Shown here piece by piece: positions 1-7,967 of a DNA stretch of 64,000 nt (the first letter of the stretch is position 1; each line of letters begins with the position of its first letter). The stretch covers positions 65,215 to 129,214 of the forward strand of contig JAVVEH010000005.1 of NCBI GenBank assembly GCA_032251435.1. The letters are read 5' to 3'. A program made the translations under genes and the position numbers. The notes under the pieces are model-generated. The model searched no databases. It saw only the letters and a list, made by a program, of their open reading frames with translations, and was not told the origin of the DNA. The DNA comes from JAVVEH01 sp032251435 (GTDB lineage Bacteria; Verrucomicrobiota; Lentisphaeria; Oligosphaerales; MVZH01).

Positions 1-1348
1 GCTGCAATTGCGCCATCCGCCGCATGGACACCGTGCTTTTATGGGTCAGCGGCCAGAATAATGTTTTGATGACCACTGTCACGACAATGATGGCGAATCC
101 GAATCCCCACGTCCCGCCGAAAAATCCGTTCAAAGCGATCAGTGAGCGCAAAATTGTTTTGGCGATGAGTTTCATCCACCCCGCCCGGAAAAACATGAAG
201 TAATCCAGACGCATGATGTCTTCGGTGTTGGGCGCCAGACTGCTTAAGGCCTTTAGCGTTTTGGGGCCGGCGTATCCGGAAAAAACAAATGTCATCTCCG
301 CGCCGTCGGCTGGCAGACGGATGGTTCCCAAGGCGGCGGTGGCGTGAATCCAGTCACGGGGTGGTCCCTCGATGCTGTTGTCCTCGGCCATTTGATCGAC
401 ACCAATGGCGACATCCGCGAAGGCGGCCACAGACGGCTCCTGAGCCTCGGTTGGCACGTGAGGAATCAACATGTAAGCGAAATATTTATTGTGCACGGCC
501 GTCCAGGCGGCTGGAGCGGAAATGGAGACAGGACCGCCGTCAGGACGCGACTTGCGCACCTTTTTCACGGTGAACGAGGCGGGACGTCCCCGCAAGTCCG
601 GAGCCACATCAACAGCCAAGTCAATATCGCCGACCCGGGACATTTTGGGCCCGGCGGCCACCCCGTCGCCGGTCAGCCCGCCGAGACGAATCAGCGGCGC
701 CACCGCGACCGCTTCGCCACCCGTGCTGGAGATAGCCAGTGAGTACGTGAAGCGATACGGATCATCGCGGTCAAGCCGCCAGGTTTCAACAAGTTTCACC
801 CCGTCGGCGCCGCGCCGCTCCAAGGTCACACCCTCCCCGTCATCATGTTCATCAACCTGGGCGGCGCCGGCCGGCGTGAACCCGGGAATACGGGTTGAAC
901 AAAACGGAAACCGCCAGGAGCCCAGTTCCACCGGCTCGCCGCTCCCCTTCTCCCCATAGGGTTCGAAAGCGTGAAGCCGCACGGCCGTAATCCCTCCGTT
1001 CACCGGATCAATGAAAAACGTCACGTCCTTGGCTTCGCCGTCTTTACCGGTAATGGAAGTGACTGTTTCCGGTTTCACGACAGGTGGCGGGGGTGGCGCG
1101 TTGTCCGCGCCTGAGATTTTCGGGGTATCCGTCATGGGTTGGCTGGGAACCGGGGCGGTCGAGTCGGCAAGCGGCGGCTCTTGGGGGAATTCAGCGACGG
1201 GTGGCTCCGCATCCGCGGATGGCGCGCCCTCCTCCATGACTGGCGCGGGTCTGCTCATCCAACCCAGATGATTCATCAGGGCATACCATCCAATCATCAG
1301 CGCCATGCCGCCGGCAAGAATAAGAATGGTCTCTTTGTTAAATTTCAT
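1..1348 (-). CDS. yidC: Membrane protein insertase YidC (3' end beyond window)
   Basis: Inserts and folds inner-membrane proteins, with or without SecYEG. About 449 codons are visible from the ATG at 1346-1348. The product starts with an N-terminal transmembrane helix (residues ~5-20), then a Pro/Ala-rich linker and a large beta-rich periplasmic domain as in Gram-negative YidC. Near the left edge comes the start of the conserved insertase core: the 'YFMFFRAGWMK' region, the 'GFGFAIIVVTVVIKTLFWPLT' helix and 'MRRMAQLQ'. The last ~100-150 residues are outside the window. The start overlaps the yidD stop by 11 bp, so translation is probably coupled. The order rpmH-rnpA-yidD-yidC is the classic conserved cluster. 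Confidence 0.95.
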   Translation of the reverse strand, partial: MKFNKETILILAGGMALMIGWYALMNHLGWMSRPAPVMEEGAPSADAEPPVAEFPQEPPLADSTAPVPSQPMTDTPKISGADNAPPPPPVVKPETVTSITGKDGEAKDVTFFIDPVNGGITAVRLHAFEPYGEKGSGEPVELGSWRFPFCSTRIPGFTPAGAAQVDEHDDGEGVTLERRGADGVKLVETWRLDRDDPYRFTYSLAISSTGGEAVAVAPLIRLGGLTGDGVAAGPKMSRVGDIDLAVDVAPDLRGRPASFTVKKVRKSRPDGGPVSISAPAAWTAVHNKYFAYMLIPHVPTEAQEPSVAAFADVAIGVDQMAEDNSIEGPPRDWIHATAALGTIRLPADGAEMTFVFSGYAGPKTLKALSSLAPNTEDIMRLDYFMFFRAGWMKLIAKTILRSLIALNGFFGGTWGFGFAIIVVTVVIKTLFWPLTHKSTVSMRRMAQLQ

Positions 1349-1616
1349 CAGTTTTTTCAGAACTTTCCGTTGCGTCCCCGGAGCCGGGAACAGGGTCATA
1401 TAAACAACCTTTGTAGAAAGGATGGCAGCGCATGACACGCCTGAAACTTAACCAGCCTCCCTTAAAGAAACCATGCCTTATCAGCGCTTCACGGGCGTAT
1501 CCGGAACATGTCGGGGTGAACCGGCAACAGCTCGGTTTAAGAGGAGAAATAAACCGTCTGTAAACCCAAAGAAAAAACAAAAAAAGACGATTGATTAAAC
1601 TTAATCGCCTTTTCAC
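1338..1616 (-). CDS. yidD: Membrane protein insertion efficiency factor YidD
   Basis: A small 92-residue protein that assists YidC-dependent membrane insertion at the inner face of the membrane. It has an amphipathic N-terminus with basic residues and the family signature around residues 30-45 (C30, C31, 'FTPTCSGYAREAL'), followed by 'GWLSFRRVMRCHPF'. The length is typical for YidD. The start codon is GTG (1614-1616) and overlaps the rnpA stop as GTGA; the stop lies inside the beginning of yidC. The acidic C-terminal tail (residues 80-92) is not part of the conserved domain. Confidence 0.95.
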   Translation of the reverse strand: MKRRLSLINRLFLFFLWVYRRFISPLKPSCCRFTPTCSGYAREALIRHGFFKGGWLSFRRVMRCHPFYKGCLYDPVPGSGDATESSEKTDEI

Positions 1617-2020
1617 ACGTCGGTCCCTGAAGGCTGTTCCCTAAAGGCTCCGAGGGTCCGCAGCAACCGGTCAATTTCCGGCGCCACATCCTGAAGCTTC
1701 ACATCCCGTAGCATAAACGCCCGGGGACGAAACTCAATCCAGCAATCGTTTAACCGCGGAGCCAATAGCCGGAACCGCTCACGGAACAAACGCCGGGCCC
1801 GGTTCCTGTCAACCGCTCTTTTGCTGTAGTGCCGGGAGATGACAAAAGCCACACGCCGACACCCGTCCGGTGCCGGATTAACCACCCGGATCACACAAAA
1901 ACGCCCCACCGCTGAGCGCCCGTGCCGACGAATATACTGAAAATCGGCGTGCCGCCGCAACCGTGTCTTCGACGAAAAGACCCGTTCGCGGCCGACAACC
2001 GATTTTTCCGGGTTCACCAC
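1613..2020 (-). CDS. rnpA: Ribonuclease P protein component
   Basis: Protein subunit of RNase P, which binds the 5' leader of pre-tRNA and helps the catalytic RNA mature tRNA 5' ends. It has 135 residues, of usual length, and is very basic. The RNR signature is present at residues ~68-80 ('KRAVDRNRARRLFRE'), preceded by the hydrophobic strand 'RVAFVISRHYSKR'. The start is GTG at 2018-2020; a second GTG follows at once, so the exact start is uncertain by one codon. It lies 41 bp downstream of rpmH, in the expected order, and is probably transcribed from the rpmH promoter. Confidence 0.95.
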   Translation of the reverse strand: MVNPEKSVVGRERVFSSKTRLRRHADFQYIRRHGRSAVGRFCVIRVVNPAPDGCRRVAFVISRHYSKRAVDRNRARRLFRERFRLLAPRLNDCWIEFRPRAFMLRDVKLQDVAPEIDRLLRTLGAFREQPSGTDV

Positions 2021-2061
2021 GATTCAACCCCGCGATCCGGCTTGTGAGAAAGCCGGAATCA

Positions 2062-2196
2062 TCATGCGGTCAAACGCTTGCGTCCGCGTTGACGGCGGCG
2101 CTTGATGATCGCCCGGCCATTGTGAGTGCGCATGCGGGCGCGAAAACCCAATTTACGTTTGCGGGATCTGTTCGAAGGCTGAAATGTGCGTTTCAT
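2062..2196 (-). CDS. rpmH: 50S ribosomal protein L34
   Basis: A 44-codon gene encoding L34, a tiny basic protein of the large ribosomal subunit. The translation begins MKRTFQPSNRSRKRKLGFRA and continues with 'RMRTHNGRAIIKRRRQRGRK', matching the almost invariant L34 pattern across bacteria. The ATG is at 2194-2196 and the stop TGA at 2062-2064. It is the first gene of the rpmH-rnpA-yidD-yidC cluster and has a promoter about 85 bp upstream. In many bacteria dnaA lies next to rpmH; here the neighbour is gcvH, so this is not clear evidence for oriC. Confidence 0.96.
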   Translation of the reverse strand: MKRTFQPSNRSRKRKLGFRARMRTHNGRAIIKRRRQRGRKRLTA

Positions 2197-2282
2197 GTGT
2201 TTTTTCCTGACTAGTGTCTATTTGGAACGTCTTTACTTAAGAAAAACAGAAAAGAAATTGTCACCTGAAAATAAGGGTGTGT

Positions 2283-2310
2283 AATATAATCTCCCCTTAC
2301 CTCACGTCAA
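2283..2310 (-). promoter_or_regulatory. Candidate sigma70-type promoter for rpmH operon
   Basis: On the minus strand a -35 box TTGACG (2305-2310) is followed after 16 bp by a -10 box TATATT (2283-2288). Transcription would start near 2276 and give an ~80-nt leader before the rpmH ATG at 2196. The -35 matches the consensus at five of six positions. Placement is ideal for the ribosomal protein operon. Seen by eye only; no start site is measured. Confidence 0.6.
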
Positions 2311-2353
2311 CCGATCAAAAAAAGGAATCTCAAACTTAGCGGGAACATGCTTG

Positions 2354-2375
2354 CCCCGCGGGAAGCGGCGCGGGG
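2354..2375 (-). terminator. Stem-loop just after gcvH stop
   Basis: A 7-bp GC-only stem (CCCCGCG pairing with CGCGGGG) with an 8-nt loop sits one base downstream of the gcvH stop codon. It lacks a clear U-tract, so it may be a weak terminator or an mRNA 3'-end stabiliser instead of a classic intrinsic terminator. Confidence 0.4.
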
Positions 2376-2376
2376 A

Positions 2377-2754
2377 TCAATCATCCAGTCCGTCAGCGAT
2401 AAAACGCTCGTACTGCTCCTCAGTCATCAACACGTCAAAATCATTCTCATCAATATCTGAAAGTTTACAAATCCAACCATCTTGTTCAGGCGACGCGTTA
2501 ATTCGCTCCGCCTCCACCTCCAACCGGTCATTCACCTCAGTGACGACCCCGCCCACGGGCGTGGACACATCCGTCGCCGCCTTGGCGCTTTCCACGACGC
2601 ACAGGTTATCGCCCTGGGACAAGGTCGTTCCCACCGTCGGCAAATCAATAAACGTCACTTTCCCAAGCTCATCAACCAAATACGCGCTTAAACCGACCAC
2701 ACCGACACCGTTTTCAACGTCAATCCATTGATGCTCTTCACTAAATAATTTCAT
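2377..2754 (-). CDS. gcvH: Glycine cleavage system H protein (lipoyl carrier)
   Basis: A lipoyl carrier of 125 residues that shuttles the aminomethyl group between the P, T and L proteins of the glycine cleavage system; GcvH can also act as a lipoate donor for other complexes. The lipoylated lysine is K58 in 'VVESAKAATDV', in the conserved position after 'GDNLCVVES'. Other family features are the N-terminal 'EEHQWIDVE' and the C-terminal 'DGWICKL'. Length is normal. No gcvT, gcvP or lpd lies next to it, so it is a solitary copy here. No glycine-riboswitch-like structure was recognised upstream. Confidence 0.93.
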   Translation of the reverse strand: MKLFSEEHQWIDVENGVGVVGLSAYLVDELGKVTFIDLPTVGTTLSQGDNLCVVESAKAATDVSTPVGGVVTEVNDRLEVEAERINASPEQDGWICKLSDIDENDFDVLMTEEQYERFIADGLDD

Positions 2755-3099
2755 TCCATAACTCCCGCCATTCTCCGCGGCCGCGCGGACCGGCGTTTCA
2801 AACCAGGTTAACCGTCATATGCCTGAATTGGGTAAACATATCTGAACTATCGATTTATCAAGTCCATTCGCCAAAAAAATTAATCCGGCCATGCGCTGAC
2901 AGCGCCGGAAACCGCCCCGTGGTCCAGTCGTCCACATGTTTTTCAGGGTTTATATCATTTCGCGGTTGCGCCCTGAACAAGCAGGAAGTATCTTAACGCC
3001 AATGGTTATGTGAGGCGTGTCATCTGGTAGTGGCATCGACCATTCCCCACCGCCTCCCGGCGCACGTAAAGAAAAAACATATTTCAGGAGATTGGTTTC
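2755..3099. other. Divergent intergenic region gcvH / 3100 gene
   Basis: About 345 bp without a convincing gene, separating the minus-strand gcvH from the plus-strand membrane-protein pair. It should contain promoters for both directions. A weak minus-strand -35/-10 pair (TTGATA and TATGTT, 15 bp apart, near 2840-2865) could serve gcvH. A good ribosome-binding site (CAGGAG, ~3085-3090) precedes the ATG at 3100. Short reading frames here have no recognisable content. Confidence 0.5.
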
Positions 3100-3981
3100 A
3101 TGTGGACAACACTCATTATGCTGGCGGCGGGAGCCGGTGCGATTGCCGGCCTGATAAAAATGAAACAAGGTGAGGATTGGGGCAAAGGTGTCGTCATCGC
3201 CTGCGCCATTCTGGCGATTCTACTCGCCGCCTATAACACCAATAAGCGTATGAATGGGGGGAAAATCAGTCAAAAAGACATCGCCCGTCGACAGGCGAAC
3301 AACGCCGCCTACCAAGAGGTGAGCGGAGAGAAACTCGGCCTTGAACTGGCCCGCAAATTTCCCGGTGCCAAAGCCGTCGTTATTCGACCGACTGAGATCA
3401 CGGACATTGATCCGGCCATCCCCGCGCTCGGCTATGGGGAGGAAGCCGCGCGGCGGCTGGCGGGACTGAAAAGGGGCTTTAGCGACGTGATTGAGATCTT
3501 GACCGTGGTCCATCCGCCTGTCACGGACGACATGCGCGCCAATATGGAGTATGTGAAACAAAATTACAAGGATCAAACCGGCGGGGAGGATGTGCCGCCG
3601 GAGGATTACCTGATGAGCCTGGGGAATTATGGCGTGCTTGATGTCGATGAGTTCAACGCGGCCACCAGCGCAATTCCCTCAGACGCCACCATGGTGGTTG
3701 TCTTGAGCGACTTCCCCTATGAATTGGAAAAATTAGACCTGTGGAAAAAGAAATTAACCGTCGCGGGAATCATAACGGCCATTCCTCCGAAAATGCCCGC
3801 CGCCATCGAGGCCGGTTATATTTCCGCTTTAGTTATCACGAGTCCAAAGGCGGACTACCTGTCACTGGACCTGCCGGAAAATATGGAAGAGCGGTTCAAC
3901 CGCCGGTTTCTGTTTATCACCCCCGAAAATCTGAAGGCGGTCGCCGAGGCGAATGAGAAGCTGTTCCCGAAAGCGAAATGA
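3100..3981 (+). CDS. Uncharacterised two-helix membrane protein
   Basis: A 293-residue protein that I do not recognise. The N-terminus has two predicted transmembrane segments (residues ~3-20 and ~29-45) separated by a short charged loop (KMKQGEDWGK), which leaves a ~240-residue soluble domain. That domain has alternating hydrophobic strands and helices: 'AKAVVIRP', 'DATMVVVLSDF', 'GYISALVITSP', 'RRFLFITPENL'. This suggests an alpha/beta fold, but no catalytic motif stands out. The start is fixed by CAGGAG nine bases before ATG. It lies 34 bp upstream of the SPFH-GYF gene on the same strand with a shared terminator after the pair, so the two are probably one operon and may act together at the membrane. 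Confidence 0.75.
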   Translation: MWTTLIMLAAGAGAIAGLIKMKQGEDWGKGVVIACAILAILLAAYNTNKRMNGGKISQKDIARRQANNAAYQEVSGEKLGLELARKFPGAKAVVIRPTEITDIDPAIPALGYGEEAARRLAGLKRGFSDVIEILTVVHPPVTDDMRANMEYVKQNYKDQTGGEDVPPEDYLMSLGNYGVLDVDEFNAATSAIPSDATMVVVLSDFPYELEKLDLWKKKLTVAGIITAIPPKMPAAIEAGYISALVITSPKADYLSLDLPENMEERFNRRFLFITPENLKAVAEANEKLFPKAK

Positions 3982-4015
3982 CATAAACGCGATGCACTGA
4001 TCAAGGAAAGAAATC

Positions 4016-5134
4016 ATGGGTCTTTTTGGTAAAATACGCTCCCAGTTTATTGACGTTATTGAATGGACGGACAACACCCGGGACACATTGGTTTGGAAGT
4101 TCCCGCGCGGAGACAACGAAATCAAGAACGGCGCTCAATTGATTGTCCGGGAAAGTCAAGCCGCGGTCTTTATGCACGAGGGGCAAATGGGCGACGTGTT
4201 TCTCCCCGGCCGCCACGAATTGTCCACTCGCAACATCCCTGTCCTGACCACATTGGCGAGCTGGAAATACGCCTTTAACGCCCCATTTAAATGTGACATT
4301 TTCTTTGTCTCAACCCGCCAGTTCACCGATCTGAAATGGGGGACACAGAATCCGATCATGCTTCGTGACGCCGAATTCGGCCCGCTCCGCTTAAGAGCTT
4401 TCGGAAGTTATTGTTTCCAAGTGAGCGACGCGGATAAATTCGTCAAACAACTGGCGGGGACAGACAGCCTGTTTCAAACCCACGAGATCATCAACCAGTT
4501 CCGCAACATGCTGGTCAGCCGATTCGCCGACACCTTGGGAGAATGTAAGATCCCGGCGCTGGATTTGGCGGCGAACTACAATGAACTGGGAGGAAAATTA
4601 CAAGGCGCGCTCCAGGCCGAGTTTGATGAGTACGGGATTAAATTGACGAAATATCTGGTGGAAAACATCTCGCTGCCGCCCGAAGTTGAAGCCGCTCTTG
4701 ACAAACGGTCTCAGATGGGCGTTCTCGGAAACCTCAACGCCTACACGCAAATGCAAACGGCCGACGCGATTCGGGACATGTCCAACAACCCGGGCGCGGG
4801 GGCCAATATGATGGGCATGGTCGCGGGCATGGGAATGGGACAGGTCATGGGAGGAACCATGCAGGGGAACGCCCAGCAAGCCCAGCAAGGCGGCGGCGCC
4901 CCCCCCCCGATGCCGCAAGCGGCGCAATGGTTCGCCGCCATTGGCGGCCAGCAGACCGGTCCGTTTGACGATGCCGGCCTGCGGGGCAAAATCTCCTCGG
5001 GGGACATCACCAAGGACACCCTGGTGTGGAAGCAGGGCATGGCGAATTGGTCCGCGGCGGGTTCCGTGGCGGACCTCGCCGCTTTGTTCACCGCCGCCCC
5101 GCCTCCCATGCCCCCCCCCATGCCGGAAAATTAA
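4016..5134 (+). CDS. SPFH-domain protein with C-terminal GYF_2 domain
   Basis: A 372-residue protein of the SPFH 'virion core protein-like' family, which scaffolds membrane-associated assemblies; the precise role is unknown. Residues ~20-240 form the SPFH-like part ('DTLVWKFP', 'QAAVFMHEGQMGDVFLPGRHEL', 'YGIKLTKYLVENISLPPEVEAALDKR'). A Met/Gly/Gln-rich low-complexity linker follows (~250-300). Then comes a GYF_2 module (~305-360) with 'WFAAIGGQQTGPF' and 'LVWKQGMANWSAAG', which in this family probably binds peptides. The tail is Pro/Met-rich. Two homopolymer C runs lie in the coding sequence: ten C at 4899-4908, between the SPFH and GYF parts, and nine C at 5111-5119. Slippage in the first would remove the GYF module. 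It shares an operon with the membrane protein upstream. Confidence 0.85.
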   Translation: MGLFGKIRSQFIDVIEWTDNTRDTLVWKFPRGDNEIKNGAQLIVRESQAAVFMHEGQMGDVFLPGRHELSTRNIPVLTTLASWKYAFNAPFKCDIFFVSTRQFTDLKWGTQNPIMLRDAEFGPLRLRAFGSYCFQVSDADKFVKQLAGTDSLFQTHEIINQFRNMLVSRFADTLGECKIPALDLAANYNELGGKLQGALQAEFDEYGIKLTKYLVENISLPPEVEAALDKRSQMGVLGNLNAYTQMQTADAIRDMSNNPGAGANMMGMVAGMGMGQVMGGTMQGNAQQAQQGGGAPPPMPQAAQWFAAIGGQQTGPFDDAGLRGKISSGDITKDTLVWKQGMANWSAAGSVADLAALFTAAPPPMPPPMPEN

Positions 5135-5166
5135 CGCCCGTCAAGGGTCCGCGGAATGTATTCATC

Positions 5167-5203
5167 CCTGAGCGCTTTCACTCTGAAGGCGCTCAGGCTT
5201 TTT
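5167..5203 (+). terminator. Rho-independent terminator after SPFH-GYF gene
   Basis: A long hairpin with a perfect 9-bp outer stem (CCTGAGCGC / GCGCTCAGG, 5167-5175 with 5189-5197), extended inward by T-G and T-A pairs, is followed by a T5 run. It lies 33 bp past the stop codon and closes the 3100-5134 operon. Confidence 0.85.
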
Positions 5204-5444
5204 AGGCGTGTCACACCGCGTAAACCGTGATATGTCCGCCCGCTTGACCCATCACCGGCCAAGGCGTTTAACCGACATGAATTTTATCGATAAAAAAAAC
5301 AGTATTTCGTGTTTTAGGTCCATTGAAACAGAGGCTTGTGAGATTAAATTATGAGCGCTGGGAGTTCTCCAGGCCGGGGCCGTGAGAATGTCGCGGCGTT
5401 AACCATCGGCACATTAATCCAACCAGGTATACGCGGAGGTTGCT
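5204..5444 (+). promoter_or_regulatory. hyd operon upstream region with 14-bp palindrome
   Basis: The 240 bp between the terminator and hydC hold no gene. A perfect palindrome, TTTTATCGATAAAA, lies at 5282-5295 about 160 bp before the hydC start, a plausible operator or bent site. I see no clear -35/-10 pair; a TTGACC near 5245 has no good -10 at normal spacing. The hydC ribosome-binding site is GCGGAGG just before 'TTGCT ATG' at 5445. A Rex-type redox operator was looked for and not found convincingly. Confidence 0.35.
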
Positions 5445-5981
5445 ATGCCCACAAAAACATGCTGTCCGGAGGGCCCGATCGGGTCGGATAATCTCGTTTG
5501 GGATGAACCGGAAAAACGAGCGGAACTGGAAACGTATATCGACGGTTTGGCGTTGACGGACGACCCGGAAAAAAACCGCGGATTTCTTATCCAATGCCTC
5601 CACCGGGCGCAATCCATCTTCACCTATCTGCCTGAAAGTGTGCAACTTTTTGTCGCCGACAAGTTAAAGCTACACCTCTCCGAAGTGTACGGTGTGATCA
5701 GCTTCTATTCTTATTTCACGGATCAACCCGTCGGCAAATATCGGATAAATGTCTGCACAGGCACCGCCTGTTTTGTTAAAGGCGCGGGTAAAATTCTCGA
5801 AGAATTTCAGCGTCATCTGGGAATTGATGAAGGACAGACATCCGATGACTTGCGCTTCTCGCTCGGCGGTCTCCGCTGCGTCGGGGCGTGCAGCCTGGCT
5901 CCGGTCGTGATGGTCAATGACAAAGTTTACGGCAACGTGACCACTAAAATGGTGCTCGATATTATTGACGCGTGCGAATAA
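5445..5981 (+). CDS. hydC: [FeFe]-hydrogenase gamma subunit (NuoE-like, [2Fe-2S] thioredoxin fold)
   Basis: A 178-residue NuoE/HydC-type subunit that passes electrons through one [2Fe-2S] cluster in trimeric, probably electron-bifurcating, hydrogenases. The four cluster cysteines are C104 and C109 ('CTGTACF') and C145 and C149 ('LRCVGAC'), with NuoE spacing. The N-terminal ~90 residues form the helical bundle typical of NuoE ('SVQLFVADKLKLHLSEVYGVISFYSYF'). The extra Cys pair at residues 6-7 is not a family ligand. It is first in a three-gene operon, 25-50 bp before hydB. The symbol hydC is given by analogy to Thermotoga-type trimeric hydrogenases. Confidence 0.92.
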   Translation: MPTKTCCPEGPIGSDNLVWDEPEKRAELETYIDGLALTDDPEKNRGFLIQCLHRAQSIFTYLPESVQLFVADKLKLHLSEVYGVISFYSYFTDQPVGKYRINVCTGTACFVKGAGKILEEFQRHLGIDEGQTSDDLRFSLGGLRCVGACSLAPVVMVNDKVYGNVTTKMVLDIIDACE

Positions 5982-6033
5982 AGATACCCATTGATATCAT
6001 ACAAAAATGACGAGAGTCACACGGAAACTAAAT

Positions 6034-7875
6034 ATGATTAAAACAGCAGAACAATTGAAAAGCCGACGGGAGACCGCGTCCAGCCAGAGCGGCCCGAACG
6101 TTAAAAAACGCGTCGTTGTGTCCATGGGCACCTGCGGCATCGCCGCGGGCACCGGAGATGTGCTGACCGCCCTGCGCCAGGCGGTTGACAGCAAAGGCCT
6201 GGGAGAATCCGTTGAGATCATGGAAACCGGTTGCATGGGGCTTTGCCACAGTGAACCATCCATCGAAGTGATTGATGTCACCGCCAAGACCTCCACCATT
6301 TACGGTAAAGTCACTCCCCAGCAAGTGGATGCGATCTTGGATGATCACACGCACGCCGCGACCTTGTCGTCCATCCCCCGCACATGGTATTATCCCGAGG
6401 ACGAGGCGAACACCCATAACGCCCTGCAGGCGCGTGTGGTGTTGCGCAACTCGGGCAATATCGATCCGGAAAGCATTGATTCATATATCGCGGTCGGCGG
6501 TTATACCGGACTGGCGAAAGCGTTGACTGAGATGACTCCGGCGGAGGTGGTTCAAGTCGTGAAAGAGTCAGGCCTCCGGGGCCGCGGGGGCGGGGGCTTT
6601 CCGACCGGTGTCAAGTGGGAGTTCGCCGCTAAACAGAAGGCTGAGCGGAAATATGTCATCTGCAACGCCGATGAGGGCGACCCCGGCGCGTTTATGGACC
6701 GGGCGGTCCTGGAAGGAGATCCGCACGCGGTTCTCGAAGCGATGACCATCACGGGGTACGCCATCGGCAGCGCCACGGGAGTTATTTATATCCGGGCTGA
6801 ATATCCCCTGGCGATCAAACGTCTGGAGCGGGCCATCGCCCAAGCCCGGGACAACGGGCTGCTCGGCGAACGCCTTTTCGGCACGGATTTCAGTTTCGAC
6901 ATTGACATTAAATACGGCGCCGGGGCGTTTGTCTGCGGTGAGGAAACCGCCCTGATTCATTCGATTGAGGGAAAACGCGGTGAGCCCACATTCAAGCCAC
7001 CCTACCCCGCCATCGACGGCCTGTGGCATCAACCCACGATCGTGAACAATGTTGAAACATACGCCAACGTCTGCGCCATTTTACGCAAGGGGGCGGAGTG
7101 GTTCACCGGCATTGGCGTTGAAGGATGTCCCGGAACGAAAGTTTTCGCCCTGGCCGGAAAGATAAACAAAGTCGGCTTGGTCGAAGTGCCCATGGGCACG
7201 ACGCTTAAGGACATTATTTTCGGGGTCGGAGACGGCATCAAGGACGGAAAAGCGTTCAAAGCCGTGCAGACGGGGGGACCCTCCGGCGGCTGTATCAAGG
7301 CCGACCAACTCGACACGCCCATCACCTACGAAAGTCTCAAAACGCTGGGGTCCATGATGGGCTCCGGCGGCATGATTGTCATGGATGAGGATGACTGCAT
7401 GGTGGACGTGGCTAAATTTTTCCTGGATTTCACATTGGATGAATCCTGTGGGAAATGCACCCCTTGCCGAATTGGCAATAAGCGGCTTCACGAAATGCTT
7501 GAAGCGATCTGTAACGGCAAAGCCGACACTGGCACGCTGCCCAAACTGCGGAATCTGGCCGCCACGATCAAGGACACAGCTCTGTGCGGCCTCGGACAAA
7601 CCTCCCCGAATCCGGTTTTATCGACAATGAACCAGTTCCCCGAGGAGTACCAGCAGCATATTCATGAGCACAAATGCTCGGCCGGGGTCTGCCGGAACCT
7701 GATTTCCTACACCATTAACGACAAATGTGTTGGGTGCACGCTTTGCGCCCGCCAGTGCCCGGTGTCGTGTATTGATGGTGAGCGCAAAGAAAAACATGTG
7801 ATCAATCAAGCCGCCTGCATTAAATGCGGCGTGTGTTACGACACCTGTAAATTCCATGCGATCGACCGAGTCTAA
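6034..7875 (+). CDS. hydB: [FeFe]-hydrogenase beta subunit (NuoF-like, FMN, NADH-binding)
   Basis: A flavoprotein of ~613 residues that binds NAD(H) and FMN and, in trimeric hydrogenases, is the site of electron bifurcation. Domains in order: a thioredoxin-like [2Fe-2S] domain ('GTCGIAAGTGD', 'CMGLCHSEP'; residues ~30-110); an Nqo1/NuoF FMN domain with 'GRGGGGFPTGVKW' (~183-196) and 'CNADEGDPGAFMDR'; an SLBB domain; a [4Fe-4S] domain starting 'ESCGKCTPC' (C472, C475, C478); and a C-terminal 2x[4Fe-4S] ferredoxin ('CVGCTLCARQCP', 'CIKCGVCYDTC'). I prefer the ATG at 6034 ('MIKTAEQLKSRRE'), which resembles HydB N-termini, over the upstream ATG at 6007, which has no ribosome-binding site; neither has a strong one. 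Confidence 0.93.
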   Translation: MIKTAEQLKSRRETASSQSGPNVKKRVVVSMGTCGIAAGTGDVLTALRQAVDSKGLGESVEIMETGCMGLCHSEPSIEVIDVTAKTSTIYGKVTPQQVDAILDDHTHAATLSSIPRTWYYPEDEANTHNALQARVVLRNSGNIDPESIDSYIAVGGYTGLAKALTEMTPAEVVQVVKESGLRGRGGGGFPTGVKWEFAAKQKAERKYVICNADEGDPGAFMDRAVLEGDPHAVLEAMTITGYAIGSATGVIYIRAEYPLAIKRLERAIAQARDNGLLGERLFGTDFSFDIDIKYGAGAFVCGEETALIHSIEGKRGEPTFKPPYPAIDGLWHQPTIVNNVETYANVCAILRKGAEWFTGIGVEGCPGTKVFALAGKINKVGLVEVPMGTTLKDIIFGVGDGIKDGKAFKAVQTGGPSGGCIKADQLDTPITYESLKTLGSMMGSGGMIVMDEDDCMVDVAKFFLDFTLDESCGKCTPCRIGNKRLHEMLEAICNGKADTGTLPKLRNLAATIKDTALCGLGQTSPNPVLSTMNQFPEEYQQHIHEHKCSAGVCRNLISYTINDKCVGCTLCARQCPVSCIDGERKEKHVINQAACIKCGVCYDTCKFHAIDRV

Positions 7876-7967
7876 CCCCGCTCTGGCGGACAAAACTGTT
7901 CACATTAGCAAGCATGCCCTAACTAAAACTGGCCCCTGACATCTGTCACCCAGCGAGGATTTAACCA

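Noticed and set aside
2197..2376. Replication origin near rpmH
   Set aside because: No dnaA gene and no cluster of TTATCCACA-like boxes was seen; rpmH-rnpA linkage alone is not enough.
2755..2900. Glycine riboswitch upstream of gcvH
   Set aside because: No tandem aptamer-like conserved segments were seen in the leader; the gene is a solitary gcvH.
5204..5444. Rex operator controlling the hydrogenase
   Set aside because: A TTGTGA half-site near 5335 has no symmetric partner at the right distance.
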